Shown piece by piece: positions 28,644-36,492 of a DNA stretch of 64,000 bases; the stretch's first letter is position 1; every line of letters begins with the position of its first letter. The stretch spans positions 1,488,001 to 1,552,000 of the forward strand of contig NZ_CP126257.1 in NCBI RefSeq assembly GCF_003234175.2, written 5' to 3'. The notes beneath the pieces were generated by a model. The model did no database searches, was not told the origin of the DNA, and saw only the letters and a program-made list of their open reading frames with translations. The DNA is from Curtobacterium sp. MCSS17_007. GTDB taxonomy: Bacteria > Actinomycetota > Actinomycetes > Actinomycetales > Microbacteriaceae. The translations under genes and the position numbers were made by a program.

Positions 28644-28973
28644 ATGGATTTCCGGATATTGACGAGTGCGAATGTGGAGCGCGGAGCACCTGCACTGTGG
28701 AACCTCCTGAACGCCGTTTTCCACGCTGACTGGCGCGACGACTTCGACAGTGCTCGCAAGGCTCTGGAAGCGGACCTGTCGCAGTACGGGAGTCCAGACA
28801 AGCAGTTGGTGCACGAGGAAGCCGCAGAACTGCTCGCGAACGATCTGACTGACTCGCAGGTCGAGCACTTCCTCGAGTTGTCGGGAGCGGACCTCTGGAT
28901 CGAGTCAGAGCTGCACATGAGTGGACGCGCGTTCGCGCGCCTGATCTTCGACCTGACGGAAGATGCCGCTTGA
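28644..28973 (+). CDS. CdiI-like contact-dependent inhibition immunity protein
   Basis: 109 residues with the pattern LWNLLNAVFHADWRDDFDSARKALEADLSQYGS, close to the LxNxLNAYFHQDW signature of a CdiI-type immunity family, followed by an acidic helical half (HMSGRAFARLIFDLTEDA). AAGGACGAGC precedes the ATG. No cognate toxin is adjacent, so it is an orphan. The family reading is moderate confidence. Confidence 0.62.
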   Translation: MDFRILTSANVERGAPALWNLLNAVFHADWRDDFDSARKALEADLSQYGSPDKQLVHEEAAELLANDLTDSQVEHFLELSGADLWIESELHMSGRAFARLIFDLTEDAA

Positions 28974-29126
28974 TCGATCGGACGGGCCCGGCGGCTCACG
29001 ATCGGGGACCATCTCGAGGTGGTGGGTGCCGCGACGGTGACGGCCCTCGCCGACCTCGTCACCACCATCGTCGGAGCATCCGAAGCACTGAAACGTCCCG
29101 GCGTCGATGAAGGTCCTGAGTCCGCA

Positions 29127-29175
29127 CGGACGGGAGGCGCGGTGCGGGTCCGACCCGCACCGCCCCTCCCGTCCG
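29127..29175. terminator. palindrome, GGACGGGAGGC family
   Basis: Outer arms CGGACGGGAGG and CCTCCCGTCCG enclose CGGTGCGGGTC/GACCCGCACCG arms, with one unpaired position between. It separates the plus-strand immunity tail from the convergent aldo/keto reductase. Confidence 0.72.
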
Positions 29176-29192
29176 ACGGTCGCGTCAGCGAC

Positions 29193-30164
29193 TCACCAGG
29201 CGTAGTCCTCCGGCGAGGTCTCGTGCCCCGGGAAGATCTCGTCGAGGCGCGCCAGCGCGGCCTCGTCGAGACGTATGTCGACGGCGCGGACCGCGGACTC
29301 CCACTGCTCCATGGTGCGCGGGCCGGTGATCGGGGCGGTCACGCCGGGCTGGTGCAGCAGCCATGCCAGGGCGAGCTCGCCCGGGGTGTGGCCGAGCTCC
29401 TTCGCGAAGGACTCGTACGCGGTGAGCTGGTCGCGGTGGCCCTCGACGTACTCGGCGCTGCGGCCGGAGAGACGGCGGGACCCGTTCTCGGTCTTCTCGA
29501 TGACGCCACCGAGCAGGCCGCCCTGCAGCGGCGACCACGGGATGACGCCGAGGCCGTACTCGCGGGCGGCGGGCAGGACCTCGCGCTCGACGTCGCGGAC
29601 GACGAGGTTGTAGATCGACTGCTCGCTGACCAGGCCGAGGGAACCCCGACGGGCAGCCGCTTCCTGCGCCTGAGCGATGTGCCACCCGGCGAAGTTCGAG
29701 GACCCGACGTAGAGCACCTTGCCCTGCTGGACGGCGACGTCGATCGCCTGCCAGATCTCGTCCCAGGGGGTCGCCCGGTCGACGTGGTGGAACTGGTACA
29801 GGTCGACGTGGTCGGTCTGCAGCCGGCGGAGGCTGGCGTCGAGCGACTGCCGGATGTTCAGCGCGCTGAGCTTGCCGCCGTTCGGCCATTCGGTCATCTC
29901 GCCGTAGACCTTCGTCGCGAGGACGGTCTTCTCGCGCCGGCCACCGCCCTTCGCGAACCAGCGGCCGATGATCTCCTCGGTGGCGCCCTTGCCCACCGAG
30001 CCGCCGTAGCCGTTGGCGGTGTCGAAGAAGTTCACGCCGAGCTCGTGCGCCCGGTCCATGATCTTGTGCGAGTCGTCCTCGCTGGTCTCCGGGCCGAAGT
30101 TCATCGTGCCGAGCACCGCCCGTGACACCGACAGCCCTGTCCGTCCGAGGTGTGTGTAGTCCAT
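29193..30164 (-). CDS. aldo/keto reductase
   Basis: A 323-residue NADPH-dependent reductase with a TIM-barrel fold. Catalytic residues are visible: aspartate and tyrosine in FFDTANGYGG, lysine in LATKVYGEM and histidine in LYQFHHVD. Cofactor and C-terminal family marks are WSPLQGGLLGG and PGVTAPITGPRTMEQW. The true substrate is unknown; this subgroup is often annotated as general stress or sugar aldehyde reductase. It is transcribed alone, divergent from the ChaB gene. Confidence 0.92.
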   Translation of the reverse strand: MDYTHLGRTGLSVSRAVLGTMNFGPETSEDDSHKIMDRAHELGVNFFDTANGYGGSVGKGATEEIIGRWFAKGGGRREKTVLATKVYGEMTEWPNGGKLSALNIRQSLDASLRRLQTDHVDLYQFHHVDRATPWDEIWQAIDVAVQQGKVLYVGSSNFAGWHIAQAQEAAARRGSLGLVSEQSIYNLVVRDVEREVLPAAREYGLGVIPWSPLQGGLLGGVIEKTENGSRRLSGRSAEYVEGHRDQLTAYESFAKELGHTPGELALAWLLHQPGVTAPITGPRTMEQWESAVRAVDIRLDEAALARLDEIFPGHETSPEDYAW

Positions 30165-30294
30165 GCCCCCGGTCTACGCTCGACCCGGTGTGCGGACCAG
30201 GCCCTGCGGGTACCGGTCATGCGCCCGGCGTAGAAGGGAGTGGCCCGCTCTCCACTGCGAGCGGTCGACACACCCCGGACGGAAGGACGCACCC

Positions 30295-30687
30295 ATGCCC
30301 GCGAAGGACGAGATCCCCAGCACCCTGCAGCGGTCGCCGAAGCACGCGCAGGACATCTTCGTCGAGACCCTCGACTCGGCCAACGAGACGTACGGGCCGG
30401 GGGAGCGGGCGCACCGCACGGCGTACGCCGCGGTGAAGCACGAGTACGAGAAGGTCGGCGACCACTGGGAGGAGAAGGACTCCTCCGGCCCGTCGGACGA
30501 CGGCGCAGCGGGCACGCGTGGCTCCGGGGAGGCCCAAGGCGGCGTCGACGCGAACGCCACGAAGGCGCATCTCATGGAGGTCGCGAAGCGTCTCGACGTC
30601 AGCGGGCGCTCGACGATGGACAAGGACGAACTCGTGCAGGCGATCAAGCGCGCGAACGACCGTGCGACGGCGGCCGCGCGGAAGTGA
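30295..30687 (+). CDS. ChaB-family protein with Rho_N-like C-terminus
   Basis: 130 residues. The N-terminal 60 residues are a ChaB domain (LPSTLQRSPKHAQDIFVETLDSA-like; YGPGERAHRTAYAAVKHEYEK), and after an acidic linker the C-terminal KAHLMEVAKRLDVSGRSTMDKDELVQAIKRAN resembles the Rho N-terminal/SAP-like helical module. ChaB was linked to cation transport in Escherichia coli, but actinobacterial members are of unknown function and the second module hints at nucleic-acid binding. The ATG follows GGAAGGA. Confidence 0.82.
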   Translation: MPAKDEIPSTLQRSPKHAQDIFVETLDSANETYGPGERAHRTAYAAVKHEYEKVGDHWEEKDSSGPSDDGAAGTRGSGEAQGGVDANATKAHLMEVAKRLDVSGRSTMDKDELVQAIKRANDRATAAARK

Positions 30688-30756
30688 GGACCGGCGGGCC
30701 ACCTGGTCGTCCCTGCATGCCCTGCCCGGCATGAGTGCCCCGCGGAGGGGAGTAGC

Positions 30757-31734
30757 GTGCCGCGGGTGAACACGCCAGCACTCCGTGGCAGCCGCATCCT
30801 CGGCTTCGGCCACCACCAGCCCGAACGGGTCCTCACCAACGACGAGCTGTCGACCATGGTCGACACGAACGACGAGTGGATCACCACCCGCACCGGCATC
30901 AAGACCCGCCGCATCGCCGGCCCGGACGACAGCGTCGTGTCGATGGCGATCGAGGCCGGTCGGATGGCGATCGCCGACGCCGGCCTCGAACCGTCCGACA
31001 TCGGACTCGTGATCGTCGCCTCGACCACCCACCGCGAGCGGTCGCCCTACACCGCCGGTCGGGTCGCCGCGGCGCTCGGGATGGCGAACGGACCAGCGCC
31101 GATCGACATCAACACCGCGTGCAGCGGCTTCGAGTACGCGATGGCCCTCGCCGACCAGTCGATCCGGGTCGGCGCGTCCGACACGGCGCTCGTCATCGGC
31201 TCCGAGACGCTGTCGAGCATCGCCGACTGGACCGACCGCTCGACGTGCGTGCTCGTCGGCGACGGCGCCGGCGCGGTCGTGATCGCTGCGTCCGAGACCG
31301 CCGAGATCGGTCCGGTGTCGTGGGGGAGCGTGCCACACCTCAACGAGGCGGTGCTCGTCACGCGGGACCCCGAGTACTTCACGCAGCAGGGTCGGTCGAT
31401 CTACCGCTGGGCGATCACCGAGGCCGAGGGGCACGCCCGCGCAGTCGTCGAGGCAGCCGGGCTGACGCTCGACGACATCGGGGTGTTCGCCTTCCACCAG
31501 GCGAACCTGCGGATCATCGAGCCCCTGGCCGAGGCGCTCGGCGGGGCGGACAAGTACGTCGTCCGGGACGTCGTCGAGTCGGGCAACACCTCGGCCGCGA
31601 GCGTGCCGCTCGGGCTGTCGAAGGCGTGGCACCGCGGCGAGCTGCCGGAGGACACCCTGGCACTGCTGTTCGGCTTCGGCGGCGGTTTCGCGCACGCCGG
31701 GCAGGTGGTGCGGACGCCGAAGCGACGCGCGTGA
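30757..31734 (+). CDS. beta-ketoacyl-ACP synthase III family protein
   Basis: A 325-residue KAS III homologue. The catalytic triad is visible: cysteine 122 in NTACSGFEYA, histidine in VFAFHQANLRI near residue 247 and asparagine in VVESGNTSAASVPL. It also has the N-terminal VDTNDEWITTRTGI typical of FabH. It condenses acyl-CoA with malonyl-ACP. No other fatty-acid genes are adjacent, so it may be a standalone FabH or a specialised ketosynthase. GGGGAG precedes the GTG at 30757. Confidence 0.88.
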   Translation: MPRVNTPALRGSRILGFGHHQPERVLTNDELSTMVDTNDEWITTRTGIKTRRIAGPDDSVVSMAIEAGRMAIADAGLEPSDIGLVIVASTTHRERSPYTAGRVAAALGMANGPAPIDINTACSGFEYAMALADQSIRVGASDTALVIGSETLSSIADWTDRSTCVLVGDGAGAVVIAASETAEIGPVSWGSVPHLNEAVLVTRDPEYFTQQGRSIYRWAITEAEGHARAVVEAAGLTLDDIGVFAFHQANLRIIEPLAEALGGADKYVVRDVVESGNTSAASVPLGLSKAWHRGELPEDTLALLFGFGGGFAHAGQVVRTPKRRA

Positions 31735-31749
31735 CGGACGCGGACTGCT

Positions 31750-31797
31750 GACGGACGGGAGGCGCGGTGCCAGCCGGCACCGCGCCTCCCGTCCGTC
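31750..31797. terminator. 22+22 palindrome with 4-base loop, GGACGGGAGGC family
   Basis: Perfect arms starting GACGGACGGGAGGCGCGGTG and a loop AGCC, between the convergent ketosynthase and EcsC-like genes. Nearly identical to the copy at 648. Confidence 0.75.
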
Positions 31798-31809
31798 GGC
31801 CGAGCGCCG

Positions 31810-32766
31810 TCAGTCGCGCTCGATCCGGCCGTCGGACTGCTCGCGGTCGTGCTGCGGGTCGCGGTGCGGGGTGTCCGCCCACAGGTCCTCGTCGGCGCGG
31901 CCCTTCCGCCGCCAGGGAAGTGCGCGGCGCTCCTGGTCACCCGTGCGGTCGCCGCTCGTCGACCCGCCCTTCGCCCCGCGACCGCGCTCCTTCGTCGGCT
32001 TCGCCTCGAGCACGATGGTGAAGTGTCGCGGCGGCAGCCCGAAGCCCTCACGGGAGGCCTGGACGACCTTCTTGCCGAGTGCGTGGTTGCCCAGTCCGCC
32101 CACTGCCGCGCCGATGCCGAAGGGCAGCGCGCGTCCGAGGACCGAGGCTCCCTGGCGTGCCGCGAACCGCTTGATGAACTGGTCGCGGACCTTGCCGCCG
32201 ATGCCGCTCACCACCTGCTTCGGCAACGAGGCCGTCACCATCTCACCCCAGAACGCCGACCGGGCCTGGCCACCGGCTGCCTGCCCGGCGAGCTGCTTCA
32301 CGAGCTCAGTTCCGGGGGCGCCGAGGATGAGCGCCATCACGAGCGTGCGGGAGCGCTCGGGGTCCTCGAGGGCGATGCCGTGCACCTCGGTCACCGACTG
32401 CGCGAAGAGGGCGGTGGCCTCGAGGAAGCCGACCGTCTCTGCGCCACTGAGGCCGAGCGCTGCCGCCATGCCGACGCCGGGGATCACCGCACTCGCACCG
32501 ACCGCAGCGCCACCGGTCGTGACCGCCGCGAGGTACTGCCGCTCGAGGATCTGGATGATCTCGGCGGGGCTCGCGTCCGGGTGGCGTCGGCGCACCGCGT
32601 TCACGTGGGCGACCACCACCGGTCGCTGCACGGCGATGACGCGGTCGAGCATCTTCGTCCACCCGTTCGGGTTCGCGGGCGTGGGGGTCCGTTCGTCGCG
32701 GGTGTCGGACTGGACCGGGGCGGGCGGCATCGGCGCGATCGCCCCGTCGTTGTGCTGTCGGGCCAT
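31810..32766 (-). CDS. EcsC-like protein
   Basis: 318 residues. The centre has two hydrophobic helices (GGAAVGASAVIPGVGMAAALGLS; GASVLGRALPFGIGAAVGGLGNHAL) with the EcsC-type glycine-rich pattern, flanked by a charged N-terminal segment and a basic, low-complexity C-terminus (KERGRGAKGGST and onward). EcsC proteins are of uncertain role. It lies 88 bases before fliW on the same strand but shows no flagellar feature. Confidence 0.7.
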   Translation of the reverse strand: MARQHNDGAIAPMPPAPVQSDTRDERTPTPANPNGWTKMLDRVIAVQRPVVVAHVNAVRRRHPDASPAEIIQILERQYLAAVTTGGAAVGASAVIPGVGMAAALGLSGAETVGFLEATALFAQSVTEVHGIALEDPERSRTLVMALILGAPGTELVKQLAGQAAGGQARSAFWGEMVTASLPKQVVSGIGGKVRDQFIKRFAARQGASVLGRALPFGIGAAVGGLGNHALGKKVVQASREGFGLPPRHFTIVLEAKPTKERGRGAKGGSTSGDRTGDQERRALPWRRKGRADEDLWADTPHRDPQHDREQSDGRIERD

Positions 32767-32854
32767 GGGGCTGAACGTACGCTCGCGTGGTGGGAGCTCC
32801 GCCCGCCCTGGTCGCTCCGCGCACCCCGGTGACCGGCGGAGCGCGGCGGCCTGG

Positions 32855-33223
32855 CTACCGCCGTGCGAGCTCCGCGCGCAGCGGCAGGTCCTGGTCCTCG
32901 AGGATGAACTGGGCGCCGACGGCCGTGCGGGCGTGCACGACGACCGGGGCGAGCAGGTTCACCGTCGTGCCGTCCGCACCCGGGTTCGCGACCACGAGGA
33001 GCATCGCGTCGGACGGGTCGGCGAGTCCGATCGTCGCAGCCTGCTCGTCCGTGAGTTCCGGCGCGTAGTCGGGCAGGTGCACGGCCGCGTCGAGCAGGTA
33101 CAGCCGGGCGTCGCCGCCGCTGAGCGCGAAGAGCCCTTCGGCACCCTCGACCGGGGCGAGCGTGAAGACGGGAGCCGGTGGCAGGCCGAACGGTGGCACG
33201 GGGAAGGTCAGGTCGATGCTCAT
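32855..33223 (-). CDS. fliW: flagellar assembly factor FliW
   Basis: A 122-residue FliW. It binds flagellin and relieves translational control by CsrA in systems where both are present. Family marks are VEGAEGLFALSGGDARLYLLDA and MLLVVANPGADGTTVNLLAPVVVHARTAVGAQFIL. Its ATG overlaps the flgL stop (ATGA). csrA, which usually follows, is not found between here and the EcsC-like gene. Confidence 0.92.
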   Translation of the reverse strand: MSIDLTFPVPPFGLPPAPVFTLAPVEGAEGLFALSGGDARLYLLDAAVHLPDYAPELTDEQAATIGLADPSDAMLLVVANPGADGTTVNLLAPVVVHARTAVGAQFILEDQDLPLRAELARR

Positions 33224-34101
33224 CGGAGGTAGTCCATCAGGGTCGGCTGCAGGACCTTCGCGGTGACGGCGAGGGCTGCCTGGTAGGTGGTCTGCTGCAC
33301 CTGCAGGTCGAGGACGGCTCCCGCGAGGTCGAGGTCCTCGATGCCCGCGCGGCGGTTCTCGAGCGTGACGCTGGTGCTCTTCAGGGCGTCCTGCGCCGCG
33401 AGGGCGGCGGCGTGCCGCACGCCGACGTCCGCCTGGGCGGAACGGACCGTGTCGATCGCGGTGTCGAGGTCGCCGAGCTTCGGGTTCACGTTCACGCCGT
33501 CCTGCAGGTCCGCGACGATGTCGTCGATCACGGCGAAGGCCGAGGTGGCACCGGTCCCGAAGACCGCCGCCCCCGGTGTGTCGACGCGCAGCACCTGGTC
33601 ATCACCGACACGGCGGGAGACCGCGGTGGTGGCGGTCGCGAACCCGGTGCCGGGCGCGTAGGCAGTGGTGTCCGTGGAGGACCCGGCGAACACCGAGCGG
33701 GTGCCGTACTTCGCGTTGGCGGTGGCCTCGAGGTCGGCCTTCAGCGCGCGGAACTGCGTGATGAAGGCGTCGCGGGCGGTGTCGTCCATCACGCCGGAGT
33801 TCGCGGCCTGCACCGTGAGGTCGCGCACCTTGCCGAGCACCGAGTAGGCACCGGCGAGGCTGCTGTCGGTGGTCGCGAGCCAGCCCACGGCGTCGTTCGC
33901 GTTGCGCGTGTACTGCGCGGTCGCGGCCTGCTCCTTCCGCACCTGCATGGACGAGCCGGTGCCGACGGGGTCGTCCGACGGCCTCGCGATCGCCTGCAGC
34001 GTCGTGGCGCGCTGCGTGGCCTCGGCGACGCGGGCGGCGTTCGCCTGCAGCCGCTCCGTCGCCGACGCGATCGACATCTGGGTGGTCACACGGGTGATCA
34101 C
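33220..34101 (-). CDS. flgL: flagellar hook-associated protein 3
   Basis: 293 residues. FlgL is the junction protein between hook and filament. Flagellin-like ends are visible: N-terminal SIASATERLQANAARVAEATQRATTLQAIARPSDDPVG and C-terminal SVTLENRRAGIEDLDLAGAVLDLQVQQTTYQAALAVTAKVLQPTLMDYLR. The start is GTG at 34101 (VITRVTTQMS), shortly after the flgK stop. It is the third gene of the flgN-flgK-flgL-fliW operon. Confidence 0.93.
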   Translation of the reverse strand: MITRVTTQMSIASATERLQANAARVAEATQRATTLQAIARPSDDPVGTGSSMQVRKEQAATAQYTRNANDAVGWLATTDSSLAGAYSVLGKVRDLTVQAANSGVMDDTARDAFITQFRALKADLEATANAKYGTRSVFAGSSTDTTAYAPGTGFATATTAVSRRVGDDQVLRVDTPGAAVFGTGATSAFAVIDDIVADLQDGVNVNPKLGDLDTAIDTVRSAQADVGVRHAAALAAQDALKSTSVTLENRRAGIEDLDLAGAVLDLQVQQTTYQAALAVTAKVLQPTLMDYLR

Positions 34102-34103
34102 GG

Positions 34104-35519
34104 TCAGCCCCTCCCGACGAGTCCGACGCGGTTGATGAGCGTGTCGAGCATCTCGTCGACCGCGGTGAGGACGCGCGCCGCGCCCTGGTAGGCATGCTGG
34201 TAGCTGAGCAGGTTGACGTTCTCCTCGTCGAGGTCGACGCCGGCGCCGGACTGCTGCTGCGTGCGAGCGCTGGTGAGCGCCAGCCCGGTGAGCGTGGACT
34301 CCGAGGCGGCCGTCCGGGAGGCGCTGCCCACCCCCGCCACGAACGTCGCCCAGGTGCTGTCGGCACCCCCGGCGGCCGTGCCGAGACGCGAGAGCGCATC
34401 GGCGAACGAGTCGTCGAGTTGGCCCGACGCGTTCCGCGTCGCGAGACCGCCGCCGTCGGTCGGGACGACCGACAGCGCCTGCGCGGCGCCGGTGCCGGCG
34501 CCGACCGAGAAGAACGGTGCGCCGGTCGTCCCCGAGGCCGTCGTGCCCTTCGCGTGCTCGGCGTTCACGGTCGCGGCGAGCCGGGTCGCGACCCGGTCGT
34601 ACGCGGCCGATGCCTCCGCGAGGGGACCTCCGGTGCCGCCGGACGCCGGTGCGAGGAGCGACAGCGCGCCGCCGATCGACCCACCGTCGAGCGTGACCGT
34701 CGACTCGCTGCCGGACGTCCAGCGCAGGGTCACCGGCTGCCCGTCGGTCAGGCGCGTGCCGCCGTCGAGGGTGACGCTGCTTGCGGTGGTGCCCTGCACC
34801 AGGGGGTTGCCGCCGAGGAGCACGTCGACCGTGCCGTCGGTGTTGGCCCGGACGGTCCCGCCGGCGAGCCCGGCGATCTGCTGCGTCAGCTGGTCCCGCT
34901 GGTCGAGGAGCTCGTTGGCGCTGCCGCCCGACGCGAGGGTCGAGCGGATGCGGCCGTTCAGGTCGGCGACCTGGGCCGCCGCGTCGTTGAGCTGACCGAC
35001 CTGCGTCGACGTGGTGGTGCGCACGGTCGACCACTGGTCGTCGACGGCCTCCGAGCCGCTGGCGAGCGTGCTCGCGACGATCGACGCAGCCGCGATGACG
35101 GACGACGCCGCACCGGGGTCGTCGGGGTGCGCCGCGAGGTCGCCCCACGACGACCAGAAGGCGTCGAGCTTCGCGGACAGGCCGTTCTTCCCGGGCTCCT
35201 GCAGGCCTGCCTCCAGGGTGGACAGCGCAGTCGCGCGGGTCTGCGCCCAGGACGAGGCGCCGGTCGCCGTGCGGAGGCCCGCGTCGAGCGTCAGGGAGCC
35301 GAGCCGGGCGATGCCGTCGACGGAGACGCCCTGGCCGGCGAGGGCCGCGGTGCCGCGCACGAAGCCGGTCTGGACGGCGGGCACGGAGGACTGCGTCACG
35401 CGTTGCCGGGTGTAGCCGGCCGTACCGGCGTTGGCGATGTTCTGCCCGGTCACGTCGATGCCGGCGCGGGCCGCGGCCAGCCCGGAGGCGGCGGTCGCGA
35501 GTGATCCGAAGGTGCTCAC
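34104..35519 (-). CDS. flgK: flagellar hook-associated protein 1
   Basis: 471 residues. FlgK joins hook to filament with FlgL. Family marks are the rod/hook N-terminus STFGSLATAASGLAAARAGIDVTGQNIANAGTAGYTRQRV, a VQVGQLNDAAAQVADLNGRI-type coiled helix, and the C-terminal VNLLSYQHAYQGAARVLTAVDEMLDTLINRVG. Two GTG codons in a row (35522 and 35519) could start it; I use 35519 because the family begins STFGSL. It lies 7 bases after the flgN stop. Confidence 0.94.
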   Translation of the reverse strand: MSTFGSLATAASGLAAARAGIDVTGQNIANAGTAGYTRQRVTQSSVPAVQTGFVRGTAALAGQGVSVDGIARLGSLTLDAGLRTATGASSWAQTRATALSTLEAGLQEPGKNGLSAKLDAFWSSWGDLAAHPDDPGAASSVIAAASIVASTLASGSEAVDDQWSTVRTTTSTQVGQLNDAAAQVADLNGRIRSTLASGGSANELLDQRDQLTQQIAGLAGGTVRANTDGTVDVLLGGNPLVQGTTASSVTLDGGTRLTDGQPVTLRWTSGSESTVTLDGGSIGGALSLLAPASGGTGGPLAEASAAYDRVATRLAATVNAEHAKGTTASGTTGAPFFSVGAGTGAAQALSVVPTDGGGLATRNASGQLDDSFADALSRLGTAAGGADSTWATFVAGVGSASRTAASESTLTGLALTSARTQQQSGAGVDLDEENVNLLSYQHAYQGAARVLTAVDEMLDTLINRVGLVGRG

Positions 35520-35526
35520 CACGGTG

Positions 35527-36012
35527 CTACAGGGTCCCCTCGAAGAGTCGTGCGCCGTCGGAGCCGGAGCCGGAACTCCCCGAGGCGTCGTAGGTGGCCG
35601 CGCCGGTGACACTCCCGGCGAGCGTCTCTTCGGTCGCCTGTGCGGCGGTGCGGAGGAACCGGTCGTTCTCGTCACGGAGCGCGCCGATCTGCGTCGTCAG
35701 CTCGACCATGGCCGTCAGGTGCGCGCCGAGGATCTCGCCCCACGGGCCGCTCGGGGCGGCGGCGACCACGTCGCGCAGCGGTGCGTCCGCGTCGACGCCC
35801 CACTCCTCGGCGACCGCGGCGCTCGAGGCGGCGCGCTCGAGACCGGTGCTGCGGAGTCGTTCGAGCACCTGCTCGACCTCGCGGCTGGCGTGGGACACCC
35901 AGCGGGAGCGCCCGGCGGCGAGCAGGAGCTGCTCCTCCTCGAGCTTGAAGGTGAGCAGTTCGAGCAGTTCGCGTTCGCGCCAGAGGACGGCGGACAGGTC
36001 GTTCACGCTCAT
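35527..36012 (-). CDS. flgN: FlgN-type flagellar export chaperone
   Basis: 161 residues, helical and acidic, with LSAVLWRERELLELLTFKLEEEQLLLAAGRSRWVSHASREVEQVLERLR, the FlgN helix that binds the C-termini of FlgK and FlgL. Serine/glycine-rich tail. It heads the minus-strand hook-junction operon and is preceded by a sigma-28-type promoter at 36085-36111. Confidence 0.9.
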   Translation of the reverse strand: MSVNDLSAVLWRERELLELLTFKLEEEQLLLAAGRSRWVSHASREVEQVLERLRSTGLERAASSAAVAEEWGVDADAPLRDVVAAAPSGPWGEILGAHLTAMVELTTQIGALRDENDRFLRTAAQATEETLAGSVTGAATYDASGSSGSGSDGARLFEGTL

Positions 36013-36084
36013 GGCTCCTCCCGGTGGGGGTGTGGTCGGCGACGTTCGGGTCGTACCGGTCCGCCTTCCGGCGGACAGGAGCAG

Positions 36085-36111
36085 CTATCGGCCCCGAGCG
36101 GCGCGTCGTAA
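36085..36111 (-). promoter_or_regulatory. sigma-28-type promoter of flgN-flgK-flgL-fliW
   Basis: On the minus strand: TTAC (36111-36108), 15-base spacer, GCCGATAG (36092-36085). The -10 matches the FliA consensus GCCGATAA at 7 of 8 positions; the -35 TTAC is weaker. It lies 73 bases before the flgN start. Same architecture as the promoters at 37343 and 40705. Confidence 0.7.
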
Positions 36112-36208
36112 GCGGGCAGCGGCGGTGGGCGAGCGCAGATGACGGACGCTCGCGTCACCGGTCGACGGGGCCGTGCCTCCCGGTCGAGGGCCGTTGTCAC
36201 CCTGAACG

Positions 36209-36236
36209 GGGGACAAGAACGCCCGTTCCTGTCCCC
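36209..36236. repeat. 13-bp inverted repeat in the flagellar intergenic region
   Basis: GGGGACAAGAACG, 2 bases, then CGTTCCTGTCCCC, with one mismatch. It lies midway between the divergent flgN and sigma genes. It could be an operator for a flagellar regulator or a leader hairpin; nothing in the window names the protein. Confidence 0.5.
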
Positions 36237-36492
36237 GTGTCCCCGGAAATGCCGACCGTGTGAGGGGGCCCGTCCCCCCGCACTGGGGACGTTCACAGCT
36301 CCACCAGGAGTGGTGTCAGCCGATACATTCGGAACGCACCGCGGGGGACGCCCCCGCACCGCGTCGCAGGGACGCGGGTGCACCGCTCGGACGGATCCGA
36401 GTGGTCTCTTCGACGAACGCACCGGTCTGCCGAGGGCCGGTGTCCGTCGCGCCCACGGACGGGTCAGTCAGCAGGTCGACCAGGGGATGCCA

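Larger units (their letters stand above)
36013..36492. other. divergent intergenic region between flgN and the flagellar sigma gene
   Basis: About 480 bases with no convincing ORF. It holds the flgN promoter (36085-36111), a 13-bp inverted repeat (36209-36236) and a run of G/C tracts up to 36300. A GCCGATAC at 36319-36326 resembles a sigma-28 -10 element for the plus-strand gene but has no matching -35. Confidence 0.7.

Noticed and set aside
36319..36326. GCCGATAC as a sigma-28 -10 box for the sigma gene itself
   Set aside because: No TAAA/TAAC-like element lies 15 bases upstream (TCCA instead), so it is not annotated as a promoter.
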